From a virus: 31,916 nt of DNA. Every line of letters starts with the position of its first letter. Position 1 is the first letter of the stretch. The notes beneath the pieces were generated by a model, which was given only the letters and a program-made list of their open reading frames with translations, had not been told where the DNA came from and made no database searches. Where the stretch lies: positions 1-31,916 of the IMG/VR virus record IMGVR_UViG_3300025289_000086. One strand, 5' to 3'. Position numbers and translations under genes: made by a program. Of this stretch, positions 1 to 6,270 are shown piece after piece.

Positions 1-288
1 TATTGAGCCCCTACGCCTAAAAACCGTCTCCCTCTCGCCCTGCTGCGCCCCGTTACGTCGCTTGTTGCACGGTCCGCACGCTGCCCGCAGGTTGGCAAGG
101 TCATACCGGGCTCCGCCATCCGCGACCTCGATGATGTGGTCAGCCTCGTTCGCCCTGCCCAGGCATCCCGGTAGCCCGATGCGGCAACGGTGGTTGTCCC
201 GCTTGAGCACCACGAGGCGCACCTTCCGCCACTCGGCGAGCGCACGGAAGTCGGAGCGGCGGCCGCGCACGCTGCCGGCGACTGTCAC
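1..288 (-). CDS. HNH endonuclease, 3' end cut by window edge
   Basis: The reading frame is open from a GTG at 288 to the window edge (96 codons, no stop). It contains a Cys-x(5)-Cys pair (CRIGLPGC), the ADHIIEVADGG stretch with the HNH histidine, then NLRAACGPCNKRR with the second Cys pair. This is the zinc-supported beta-beta-alpha fold of phage HNH nucleases. Such nucleases often sit next to terminase and help with DNA packaging. The start is chosen because GTG overlaps the stop of the preceding gene as GTGA, as at many other junctions here. The role in packaging is inference, since terminase lies outside the window. Confidence 0.85.
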   Translation of the reverse strand, partial: MTVAGSVRGRRSDFRALAEWRKVRLVVLKRDNHRCRIGLPGCLGRANEADHIIEVADGGARYDLANLRAACGPCNKRRNGAQQGERETVFRRRGSI

Positions 289-392
289 ACCCTCACCGCA
301 GCGAAGCCGCCCGACAGCAGCAGCCACATGAGGACCGCGCCGAACAGGGTTCCGAGAGCGAAGGTGATGAAGTCGTGGGCGTCGGTCTTCAC
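285..392 (-). CDS. single-span membrane microprotein (35 aa)
   Basis: A short frame with a GTG start that overlaps the stop of the upstream gene by GTGA, and a stop that overlaps the HNH gene by GTGA. It has one hydrophobic segment of about 20 residues (FALGTLFGAVLMWLLLSGGF) after a charged N-terminus, so it is probably a single membrane-spanning peptide. It belongs to a run of small membrane proteins next to the amidase and could take part in lysis. No family is recognised. Confidence 0.6.
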   Translation of the reverse strand: MKTDAHDFITFALGTLFGAVLMWLLLSGGFAAVRV

Positions 393-640
393 GGAGAAGG
401 GGGCTCCTCGGGCGGTGGGGGAGCCGGGGTCATCAGGGCCTTCGTCGTGGCGACGGACGTGGCCTTGGCGATCTCCTGGCCGAAGACGAAGCTGATCGCC
501 GCCGACATGAAGCCGATGACCGCGCCCTTGACGAGGTCGTCGAGGACGAAGGGGTAGATCACCAGGGCATAGAAGCCACCCGCCAGCACCATGACCGCGA
601 TGCTGTAGGTGAACATCGCCCTGGCCGCGTCGATCTTCAT
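389..640 (-). CDS. holin-like two-span membrane protein
   Basis: 83 residues with two hydrophobic segments (about residues 9-32 and 36-54) and a hydrophilic, proline- and glutamate-rich tail (APPPPEEPPSP). Size, two spans and a charged tail are typical of phage holins, which form the membrane lesion that lets the endolysin reach the wall. The start is ATG at 640 with AGGAGGG five bases upstream; that Shine-Dalgarno overlaps the stop of the previous gene. It lies downstream of the amidase in the same operon. Several neighbours are also small membrane proteins, so which one is the holin is not certain. Confidence 0.6.
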   Translation of the reverse strand: MKIDAARAMFTYSIAVMVLAGGFYALVIYPFVLDDLVKGAVIGFMSAAISFVFGQEIAKATSVATTKALMTPAPPPPEEPPSP

Positions 641-650
641 TCGATCCCTC

Positions 651-869
651 CTAGTAGCACGGTGAGATGAAGTTGTCGAAGAAGTGGGCCGACAGGTACC
701 CCAAGACGAACATCGAGATCACGATGACGATGGTCGCGCCCCGTCCGATGGAGCGGACCCGGGCCGAGATCGTGGGCTTGCCTGTGGCGACCGCTCGGGC
801 CTCGATGACGAAGAGCAGCAGGACCCACAGGCCGGTCCCGATGAGCAGGGCCACGCCGAGGTTGTCCAC
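651..869 (-). CDS. two-span membrane protein of the lysis block
   Basis: 72 residues. The first hydrophobic segment is about residues 3-20 (NLGVALLIGTGLWVLLLFVI) and the second about residues 45-62, with a basic loop between them (SARVRSIGRG). The start is GTG at 869 behind GGGAGGAAG; a longer upstream reading gives arginine-rich sequence typical of a wrong frame. The GTG shares its first base with the TAG of the 17-residue frame upstream. Possible holin, antiholin or spanin-like partner of the amidase; no family is recognised. Confidence 0.6.
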   Translation of the reverse strand: MDNLGVALLIGTGLWVLLLFVIEARAVATGKPTISARVRSIGRGATIVIVISMFVLGYLSAHFFDNFISPCY

Positions 870-922
870 TACGGCTTCCTCCCGAACTCGAAGCGCACCC
901 TGTCTCGGATGCGGGCGATCAC
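869..922 (-). CDS. putative 17-aa basic leader or microprotein
   Basis: An 18-codon frame (MIARIRDRVRFEFGRKP) that starts at a GTG overlapping the previous stop as GTGA and ends in TAG overlapping the next GTG by one base. Both junctions match the coupling seen across this operon, and the peptide is amphipathic and basic. It could be a true microprotein or only a coupling frame that carries ribosomes to the next gene. Confidence 0.4.
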   Translation of the reverse strand: MIARIRDRVRFEFGRKP

Positions 923-1110
923 GGCTTGCCTCCGATGTAGACGAGGATCGCGGCCCACGCTCCGATAGCGACGGCCCACGTCCAGACGGTCGCGGCGAAC
1001 CACCGGCGCTCCCGGCGTTCGTAGTCGAGGCCCGCGATGTAGGCGGGATCGCCCCACTTGGACCATGTATCGCCCGCTTCATGGGCGTAGCGCCGGGTGA
1101 CGCCGTTCAT
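919..1110 (-). CDS. single-span membrane protein (63 aa)
   Basis: A soluble, charged N-terminal half (residues 1-36) is followed by one hydrophobic segment rich in Trp and Ala (FAATVWTWAVAIGAWAAILV) ending in GGKP. ATG at 1110 overlaps the upstream stop by ATGA. The layout suggests a C-terminally anchored protein with its N-terminus in the cytoplasm. It sits in the lysis block; no family is recognised. Confidence 0.6.
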   Translation of the reverse strand: MNGVTRRYAHEAGDTWSKWGDPAYIAGLDYERRERRWFAATVWTWAVAIGAWAAILVYIGGKP

Positions 1111-1253
1111 GCCGCGACTCGCTTGGCGAGTTCGTAGATGAGACACGGGCAACCCCGAGCCCGGCATGCCACGGGAACGACGGTGGACCCGGCGCGGGCG
1201 AGCACATGGGTCCCGTAGCCGTGCTTGCAGATGCAGCGAAGGTCGAGCCTCAT
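1107..1253 (-). CDS. small zinc-binding protein (48 aa)
   Basis: The protein carries a CxC pair near the N-terminus (LRCICKHG) and a second cysteine group (CRARGCPC) about 25 residues later, a spacing that fits a zinc ribbon. ATG at 1253 has GGGAGG eight bases upstream, and the stop overlaps the next gene by ATGA. It directly follows the amidase gene. Function unknown. Confidence 0.55.
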   Translation of the reverse strand: MRLDLRCICKHGYGTHVLARAGSTVVPVACRARGCPCLIYELAKRVAA

Positions 1254-1257
1254 CCCC

Positions 1258-2163
1258 TCAACCTCCCAACAGCACGGCTGCGTTGACCGCCGCGTCCTTC
1301 ACGGCCCGGGAGCCGTCCCTGAGCCCGTCCTTCACGCCTTCCTGGCGGGCAGCGTTGACGAGCGGGCCGCAGTCGACGGGCTCGGGTACGGCGGCGGGGC
1401 CATCGCTGATCCAGTCGGCCCGGAGCGCGTAGAGGGTCGAGAGGTCGGCGGTCTCCACGAGCCGCCAGTTGCCATCCGTGCCCGCGACCGTACGGACCTC
1501 CGCGACCGTGATGATCTGCGAGGTCGCCGGGATGCGGTCGACGATGGGCGCGCCGCGGTCGGGGGTGGCCCGGAGGACGCCATTCGAGGTCGAGCCCGTG
1601 ACCGTGGGATGCCATCGTTCCCGGACCGTCTTGGTGATCTGCACCTCGTCCTCCTCGAACATTCCGTGCCCGCCGATCTCTGCCCAGGGGATGAGCGCGC
1701 CGGGGCATGACTTGTCCTGCACGTCCCGGTGCCCCAAGAGGCCCCGAATGGACGGGAACCGGCCCCGGAGATCGGTGACAAGCGCCTTCAGGGCGACCTT
1801 CTGGGCGTCGTTCGGTCCTTTGACCCGAAAGCCCTCGATCTCGACCGCGAACACGTAGCGGTTGACGTCGGCCCAGCCGTCCGCGCCCAGCACCGCGCGT
1901 CCTGTGAGCGAGCTGTAGATGCCGTGGTTCTCGGACGTGTAGGGCTCGGGGCTCACGTGTTGGCAGTGGGAGGCGTCGCCGTCCTTCACCATCTGCACGA
2001 TCCGGCCGCTGTATTCGATGACGTGGCTTGCGGACACGTCGCTCGTCGGGTGGGTCAGCCAGTTCACCGTGCCGCCCCCCTCGGCCATGTGCACGACGAT
2101 GGCGCGGTACTGCGTGATCGCTCCGGGCGTGAACCACTTGGCTTGCACGTAGGGGTACGTCAT
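1258..2163 (-). CDS. endolysin: N-acetylmuramoyl-L-alanine amidase with SH3-like domain
   Basis: 301 residues. The N-terminal amidase_2/PGRP-type domain (about 10-165) cleaves the bond between N-acetylmuramic acid and L-alanine in peptidoglycan. Likely zinc ligands are His25 (AIVVHMAEGG), His145 (LLGHRD) and Cys153 (KSCPG); the GHRD and SCPG motifs are characteristic of the family. Residues about 185-255 resemble a bacterial SH3 wall-binding domain (GVLRATPDRGAP, NWRLVETAD, ADWIS). The C-terminus is a short charged helix. No signal peptide is seen, so release needs a holin; candidate membrane proteins lie just downstream. ATG overlaps the upstream stop by ATGA. Confidence 0.9.
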   Translation of the reverse strand: MTYPYVQAKWFTPGAITQYRAIVVHMAEGGGTVNWLTHPTSDVSASHVIEYSGRIVQMVKDGDASHCQHVSPEPYTSENHGIYSSLTGRAVLGADGWADVNRYVFAVEIEGFRVKGPNDAQKVALKALVTDLRGRFPSIRGLLGHRDVQDKSCPGALIPWAEIGGHGMFEEDEVQITKTVRERWHPTVTGSTSNGVLRATPDRGAPIVDRIPATSQIITVAEVRTVAGTDGNWRLVETADLSTLYALRADWISDGPAAVPEPVDCGPLVNAARQEGVKDGLRDGSRAVKDAAVNAAVLLGG

Positions 2164-2474
2164 CCGACCGTCCCCTCGAAGATCGTCGGGACTTCGGGGT
2201 TCGGCACGGGAGTCGCGATGAGTCGGCCCCAGCGGTAGCGGTGTCGCGCCCGGTTCTCCTCCCGGATGGTGACGAGCGCCCAGACCGTTGCGACGGGGAC
2301 CTCGTATACCTCAGCGACGAACCCGGGCGAGTCTCCACCGCCGACGTTCTCCACGATGGAGTCGGCCAGACGATGACGTTGGTCGGGACCGCCGCAGATG
2401 CCGCACGGGCCGTTGTACGGCCGCATGACATCGAGCGCGGGGTATCGGGTGACGAGGGTCGGGGCGAAGGTCAT
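2160..2474 (-). CDS. hypothetical protein with CxxC pair (104 aa)
   Basis: It contains CGICGGPDQRHRLADSI, a CxxC pair followed by a basic-acidic stretch, then a segment (SPGFVAEVYEVPVATVWALV) that could form a helix-turn-helix. Only one cysteine pair is present, so a metal site would need the nearby histidine or a dimer. It lies between a coiled-coil membrane protein and the endolysin, joined to both by ATGA overlaps. Function unknown; a DNA-binding role is only a guess. Confidence 0.6.
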   Translation of the reverse strand: MTFAPTLVTRYPALDVMRPYNGPCGICGGPDQRHRLADSIVENVGGGDSPGFVAEVYEVPVATVWALVTIREENRARHRYRWGRLIATPVPNPEVPTIFEGTVG

Positions 2475-2845
2475 TGGAACCCCACGTTCACGTGGACGTT
2501 GCCGAGGAGCAGGGCGACCGTCCCGCCGATCGCCGCGAGGGCCTTCCAGTTGCGGCCCAGGGCGTCGGCGATGAACTTCATGACGCCGAGCGCGCCGTCG
2601 CGCCGGGCCTGGGCGACGGCGGCGGTGCTGATGAAGGCGTCGAAGCGCTTGTGGGCCGCCTCGGAGTCGCCGCGCTGGGCGATGTGCTCGCGACCGTGCT
2701 CCTCGCGGTAGGCCCCGAACTGGCGGCCGGACTCGCCGATCGCGGTCATCACCCGACCCTCGAGGCCGCCGAGATCCTCGCGCCAGTCGTCACGAAGCCG
2801 ATCGAGGGCCGCAATGAGGCCCAGGCCCACGGGGTCAATGCCCAT
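2471..2845 (-). CDS. coiled-coil protein with C-terminal membrane anchor
   Basis: 124 residues. The central part (about 15-95) is highly charged and predicted helical, with heptad-like spacing. Residues about 98-118 form one hydrophobic segment (WKALAAIGGTVALLLGNVHV). Helix plus C-terminal anchor next to the endolysin resembles XhlA-type or other lysis-cassette membrane proteins. It is the first gene after the short gap at 2846-2987, so it probably opens the lysis sub-operon. No strong Shine-Dalgarno is seen before ATG 2845. Confidence 0.6.
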   Translation of the reverse strand: MGIDPVGLGLIAALDRLRDDWREDLGGLEGRVMTAIGESGRQFGAYREEHGREHIAQRGDSEAAHKRFDAFISTAAVAQARRDGALGVMKFIADALGRNWKALAAIGGTVALLLGNVHVNVGFQ

Positions 2846-2960
2846 TCGGCCATGTCAGGAGCCCGGCGACCGTCACGAGGGGGGATTCGGACGGCCGCCG
2901 GGGTGCGCCGGGCACTTGGCGCGGAGGATCGGATCGCACGGAGCAAGGTTAGCTGCCGGG

Positions 2961-2984
2961 ATTCGCGATTGGTATTGCGCGAAT
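2961..2984. repeat. inverted repeat in the gap before the lysis genes
   Basis: ATTCGCG (2961-2967) and CGCGAAT (2978-2984) form a perfect 7-base inverted repeat with a 10-base AT-rich loop, four bases after the stop of the LuxR-type HTH gene. No U-tract follows on either strand, so it is not a typical intrinsic terminator. An operator or RNA processing hairpin is possible. The rest of the 142-base gap shows no clear promoter. Confidence 0.4.
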
Positions 2985-2987
2985 GCG

Positions 2988-3179
2988 CTAGGCGAACGTG
3001 ACCGCGAGGAGTTGGCGGGTTGAGCGGACCCCGTATTTAGCACGGGCGTTCCGAAGGTGGGCGTCGACCGTGTGCCGCGACAGGCCGAGCCGGCGGGCGG
3101 CCTCCGCCTCGTTGTCAGCGGTCCGCATCGCTTCGAGGACGCGAGATTCAGCCGGGGTGAGGGAGGGGGAGGCGATCAT
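2988..3179 (-). CDS. LuxR/GerE-type HTH protein, DNA-binding domain only
   Basis: 63 residues that are almost entirely a LuxR C-terminal HTH: SLTPAESRVLEAM opens helix 1, EAARRLGLSRHTVDAHL is the HTH with the recognition helix, and RNARAKYGVRSTRQLL is the last part. There is no receiver or sensor domain. A longer frame to 3320 exists, but ATG 3179 overlaps the upstream stop by ATGA and fits the domain exactly. It precedes the lysis genes and may regulate late functions or act as a small sigma-region-4-like factor; both are inference. Confidence 0.75.
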   Translation of the reverse strand: MIASPSLTPAESRVLEAMRTADNEAEAARRLGLSRHTVDAHLRNARAKYGVRSTRQLLAVTFA

Positions 3180-3310
3180 CCGACCAACCGCCGCAACTCG
3201 GCGCAGACGACGCAGTAGCATCGCCAGTTCCAGCCCCGATCGACCTTCTTCTCGATGCCCGTTCGCGCCCGTGCCATCGCGATGATCTCCAAGAGGCGGA
3301 GCCAATTCAC
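3176..3310 (-). CDS. small protein with CxCxxC cluster (44 aa)
   Basis: The GTG start overlaps the stop of a 10-codon frame (3307-3339) as GTGA, and the stop overlaps the LuxR-type gene as ATGA. A basic N-terminal half is followed by CYCVVC, which could bind metal as a dimer. An in-frame ATG 11 codons later is an alternative start. The 10-codon frame starts on the TGATG at the end of the methyltransferase and may only relay ribosomes. Confidence 0.5.
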   Translation of the reverse strand: MNWLRLLEIIAMARARTGIEKKVDRGWNWRCYCVVCAELRRLVG

Positions 3311-3338
3311 GGCTCGACACCGCGACGGGGGGTGGTCA

Positions 3339-4658
3339 TCACGCGCCTAGACCCAAGCCGCGTTGCGTGCCGTTCAGTCGCGCCTCAGCGATGGCGACGG
3401 ACTCGGCTTCTTTCTCGATGCCGATCCAGGGGAAGCCTTCGAGTTCGCAGGCAAGTCCCGTGGTGCCGCTTCCGAGGAAGGGGTCGAGCACCGTGCCCCC
3501 GGGAGGGGTGACGAGGCGGACGAGGTGGCGCATGAGGTCGACGGGCTTGACCGTGGGATGGACATTGCGGCGTGTGGCTCCCGACCTCGGACTCGAACCG
3601 AGGCTTTCCGGGGTCAAAGCCCGGCGTCCTAACCCGCTAGACGAATCGGGAGTATGAAGCGATGGCCGTGCTCCGCTGCCGGTGCTCGACGTGTCAGAAC
3701 GGGCGCCCGCTCCAACAGGCTCGCCGAGTAGAGGGTCACTCCCACGCACGCTTGCGCCCCTGCCGGTGTCACTCGTGGCGGGGGACCATCGCGGTTCGCG
3801 GTCGGTGCGAGACGCCTTCGGGATGAGGAAGAAGCGGGAGTAGGTACCCGAGTCGCCCTCGAGCCTCCGACTGGTGTCACCCCAACCCTTGGAATAGCCC
3901 GTGACGGCATAGGTTCCCTCGCGGCTCCCGCTGGATGTGTCTCCACCGCCCACCACCCCCTCTACCCCGCCGTCGAAGATGGGGTCTGTGAGGATGACGT
4001 TGGCGGGCCAGCGGCCGAGGGGCGATTGCTCGAACTGTTCGCGCGGCGCTCCGGTCCTGTTGAGAATGCCGCCCGACGACTTGGCCGGACTTCCGAACGG
4101 TGCGATGGGTTCCGCGGCGATCCGACACGCGTCAATCGCAAGCATCCGCAGCGGTCCGGGCTTGCGGGCCATGACGATCGGCTCCCACGCGGGCTTCAGG
4201 CTGGCCTTGGACTTCGGGAACCCCGAGGCGTAGGCCCACACGAGCATGTCGCGGATGATCCAGCCCGCATCTTCGATGGCGACCGTCATCCGGTGGACGG
4301 TGCGCGTCCCTCCGAAGGCGAGGAGGTAGGCGGAAGGCTTGGCGACACGGTAAGCGGCCTCAGCCCACTGGTAGCACCAGTCCTGCCACGGCCGACCTCC
4401 CGCCACGGGCCCCGCGTAGTGCGCGGCCGAGCCGAAGGCCGACGACGACCGTGCGGCGGTCCGCCCCGGACGACTGGACGAGTGCGGGCCGACTGACTTG
4501 CGGGTCGCGGCATCCTTGCGGGCAGCCTCCGCGATGGCCGGGCCATCCCACGCCTTGCCCATGAAGCCGAGGCCATACGGCGGGTCCGTCACGATGGCAT
4601 CGACAGACTCGGGCTCCATGCCCGCCATCACTTCGAGGCAGTCGCCGTGGTGGATCAT
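3339..4658 (-). CDS. class beta DNA methyltransferase (N6-adenine or N4-cytosine)
   Basis: 439 residues from ATG 4658, which overlaps the upstream stop by ATGA; the frame is open further upstream but reads as arginine/proline-rich noise. It transfers a methyl group from S-adenosylmethionine to an exocyclic amino group in DNA. The catalytic motif TDPPYG is at about residues 24-29, and the SAM-binding motif DPFLGSGTTG is at 392-401 after HPTVKP (367-372). Catalytic motif before SAM motif defines the beta order. No restriction enzyme is adjacent, so it is probably a solitary phage methylase for anti-restriction or regulation. Residues 336-362 are encoded by a complete tRNA gene, and the preceding stretch (about 275-335) is Ser/Gly/Arg/Pro-rich and does not look like a conserved fold. 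Confidence 0.9.
   Translation of the reverse strand: MIHHGDCLEVMAGMEPESVDAIVTDPPYGLGFMGKAWDGPAIAEAARKDAATRKSVGPHSSSRPGRTAARSSSAFGSAAHYAGPVAGGRPWQDWCYQWAEAAYRVAKPSAYLLAFGGTRTVHRMTVAIEDAGWIIRDMLVWAYASGFPKSKASLKPAWEPIVMARKPGPLRMLAIDACRIAAEPIAPFGSPAKSSGGILNRTGAPREQFEQSPLGRWPANVILTDPIFDGGVEGVVGGGDTSSGSREGTYAVTGYSKGWGDTSRRLEGDSGTYSRFFLIPKASRTDREPRWSPATSDTGRGASVRGSDPLLGEPVGAGARSDTSSTGSGARPSLHTPDSSSGLGRRALTPESLGSSPRSGATRRNVHPTVKPVDLMRHLVRLVTPPGGTVLDPFLGSGTTGLACELEGFPWIGIEKEAESVAIAEARLNGTQRGLGLGA
3575..3651 (-). tRNA. tRNA-Gln (anticodon UUG), CCA encoded
   Basis: Reading the minus strand from 3651, all arms form: acceptor 7 bp (one G-U), D-stem GTCT/GGAC with a GG loop, anticodon stem CCGGG/CCCGG with loop CTTTGAC (anticodon TTG), a five-base variable loop, T-stem CTCGG/CCGAG with loop TTCGAGT, discriminator G, then CCA at 3577-3575. 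The U1-A72 pair and G73 are glutamine identity features. It lies wholly inside the methyltransferase gene on the same strand, and the methyltransferase frame passes through without a stop. It would read CAA and, by wobble, CAG codons. Confidence 0.9.
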
Positions 4659-4786
4659 CGGTGCGGTGCCATCCCAGCAACCGAGAACAGCCCATAGAAG
4701 AACGCCCCGACGATGGCACCGGACACGAGGGCGAACACCAGGAGGGTGACGATCACGGACAGGGCGTTGAGGAAGTCGCGGATCAC
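4655..4786 (-). CDS. membrane microprotein (43 aa)
   Basis: The GTG start overlaps the previous stop as GTGA, and the stop overlaps the methyltransferase ATG as ATGA. A single long hydrophobic segment (LSVIVTLLVFALVSGAIVGA and onward to FFYGLF) spans about residues 9-36. No family is recognised. Confidence 0.55.
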   Translation of the reverse strand: MIRDFLNALSVIVTLLVFALVSGAIVGAFFYGLFSVAGMAPHR

Positions 4787-5865
4787 GGGTCGACCAGCCC
4801 GCAATCGCAGATGCCCTCGCCGGTCGTGGCGTCACTGGCGAACCAGGACGAACACGAACGCGGATGGGCGGGTTCGGGTGTCTCGGCCAGAGCGAGGATG
4901 AGGGCACGGAGCGCGGCGGCGGGCGTGGGGCCGTAGCCCCGGACACGCGTCCGTGACTCCCAGAACGGCACGGTCCCTGCGCCTGCGACCCACTCCCTTT
5001 CGTCATTGGGGCTTCCGTGACTGAGCCCCCGGATGACCCAGCCCTCCGGCAGTTCCACTTCAACCGCCTTCCATGCGGCGTCGAGGGGATCGCCGTCGGG
5101 GGTTACGCCAGCGGCAGCGGCGTCCTCCACGATCTCGCGAGACTGATCCCGCCACGGGAGTCCGGAGGCGGTTGGACGTGAGGAGCGATATGAGAACTCG
5201 GTACGCTCGGCGTCAATGTGCGTCCCAGCATGACCACGAGCGAGAATGCACCTACCGAAGGACGACTCGGCCTCGCAGCCTTGACGTGTGGACGGCACGT
5301 CGGGTGGGAGGACACTGTCTCGGGCTACGGGGGTCTCGGCCAGAGCGGCGCGGGCGATGTTGAGGACTTCGGCGCGATAGTTGGCGAGCAGCGGACCCGG
5401 GGCACCCTCCGCGACGAGGACGATCCGTTCCAGCGCCTCTCGGAGTCCGGGGTACGCACAATCGGGACCGTGATAGATCGCGGCGCCGGTCATCGTTGAG
5501 CAGGTGCAGACGTAGGAACGGATGCTCGCAATGGAAGCTGCGGGCGGCTCGGGGGTACCGGAGGCGGCTTCGAGGGCGGCGAGACGTTCGAGCACTTCCG
5601 TCAACGCCCGCCGCCGGACGGTCGAGCCCGTGTACGGATAGGTAGGCATCAACCCCTCGACCTCGGCCCTCACCTTCGCCAGCGTGTCGGGCTCGAACCG
5701 CTCGCCCCAACGGGCCGGGTCTTCGTAGACGTTGTCGGGTAGAAGGACACCGGCTGCTTCGTCTTCGATGGCGACGATGATTGCCGCCATACCCGGAAGC
5801 GTCTGTGCTGCGAGTCGCTTCCCGGCCTCGGTTCGGGGCCTGTCTCGGGCTACGGGGTCGGTCAC
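4783..5865 (-). CDS. multi-segment hypothetical protein (360 aa)
   Basis: Start GTG 5865 overlaps the upstream stop as GTGA; the frame continues upstream but without coding character. Several pieces resemble stand-alone phage microproteins: a central Cys segment (YVCTCSTMTGAAIYHGPDC), a helical piece (APGPLLANYRAEVLNIARAA) shared with the protein at 6755-7054, a C-x-C/GH-x-G-x-H segment (GRCILARGHAGTHID), and a C-terminal Cys group (SCSSWF to GICDCG). It may have arisen by fusion of small zinc-binding and helical units. Function unknown. Confidence 0.65.
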   Translation of the reverse strand: MTDPVARDRPRTEAGKRLAAQTLPGMAAIIVAIEDEAAGVLLPDNVYEDPARWGERFEPDTLAKVRAEVEGLMPTYPYTGSTVRRRALTEVLERLAALEAASGTPEPPAASIASIRSYVCTCSTMTGAAIYHGPDCAYPGLREALERIVLVAEGAPGPLLANYRAEVLNIARAALAETPVARDSVLPPDVPSTRQGCEAESSFGRCILARGHAGTHIDAERTEFSYRSSRPTASGLPWRDQSREIVEDAAAAGVTPDGDPLDAAWKAVEVELPEGWVIRGLSHGSPNDEREWVAGAGTVPFWESRTRVRGYGPTPAAALRALILALAETPEPAHPRSCSSWFASDATTGEGICDCGLVDP

Positions 5866-6091
5866 AGGTACGGCCCAAGCGCTTTCTTCTCTTCGTCGGT
5901 GAGTCGGCGACCCGCTGCGTGCTCGCCCGGCCAGTACGCCTCTCGGAGCGCGCCGCATCGACACTCGTAGCGGAACATGCCGTCACCGCCGTTGCGGAAG
6001 TAGTAGAACCCGTCGGTTAGCACCCAATCGTGGCGGCCGAAAATGCGGTCGAGAAGACCGTGCGTCGCGGGTCGGGCTACGGGGTCGGTCA
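5845..6091. repeat. exact 20-base repeat at the starts of two adjacent genes
   Basis: The same 20 bases occur at 5845-5864 and 6072-6091, covering the start codon region and first codons of two neighbouring genes (both proteins begin TDPVAR). A 17-base stretch at 5841-5857 recurs at 5316-5332 inside the longer gene (PVARD). The copies suggest local duplication of gene starts. Confidence 0.6.
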
Positions 6092-6092
6092 T
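5862..6092 (-). CDS. small hypothetical protein with CxC motif (76 aa)
   Basis: Start ATG 6092 lies one base after the previous stop. The protein has RYECRCGALREAYW and a charged C-terminus (RLTDEEKKALGPYL), suggesting a short beta hairpin plus helix. Its first 20 coding bases are identical to those of the following gene (see the repeat entry at 5845-6091). Function unknown. Confidence 0.6.
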   Translation of the reverse strand: MTDPVARPATHGLLDRIFGRHDWVLTDGFYYFRNGGDGMFRYECRCGALREAYWPGEHAAGRRLTDEEKKALGPYL

Positions 6093-6093
6093 C

Positions 6094-6270
6094 TCAGGCA
6101 CCGGGGACCTCCGTTTCTCGCGCATCCGACAGGCGCATGAAGGGCTCTCCCGGGTCAACGACGGCCAGAACCTCGGAGAGCCGCAGATGCGGGTCTTCAT
6201 AAACGATCCCACCATCAATACCCTCCGGGAGTAGAAGACCTCGGACTGCGGCTTCGTGTTCGAGTCTCAC
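6094..6270 (-). CDS. small acidic hypothetical protein (58 aa)
   Basis: The GTG start at 6270 overlaps the previous stop as GTGA. The sequence is acidic and leucine/valine-rich, with no cysteines (for example HLRLSEVLAVVDPGEPFMRL). An ATG further down could be an alternative start, but the coupled GTG fits the pattern of neighbours. No family recognised. Confidence 0.5.
   Translation of the reverse strand: MRLEHEAAVRGLLLPEGIDGGIVYEDPHLRLSEVLAVVDPGEPFMRLSDARETEVPGA

Noticed and set aside
1250-2431. 393-residue minus-strand frame over the amidase
   Set aside because: Arg/Pro-rich alternative frame. The amidase frame has catalytic motifs and coupled starts.
3575-3651. tRNA as amber suppressor for the TAG at 9278
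   Set aside because: The anticodon loop CTTTGAC gives UUG (glutamine, CAA/CAG), not CUA, and TAG is used as a normal stop at other genes such as 651 and 12590.
3575-3651. tRNA as phage attachment site
   Set aside because: No integrase is visible, and the tRNA is complete and inside a coding gene. A true attP normally has only a 3' tRNA segment next to integrase.
4659-5063. N-terminal extension of the methyltransferase
   Set aside because: Reads as Arg/Pro/Ser-rich noise and overlaps the 43-aa membrane protein and the end of the 360-aa gene. ATG 4658 is coupled by ATGA.
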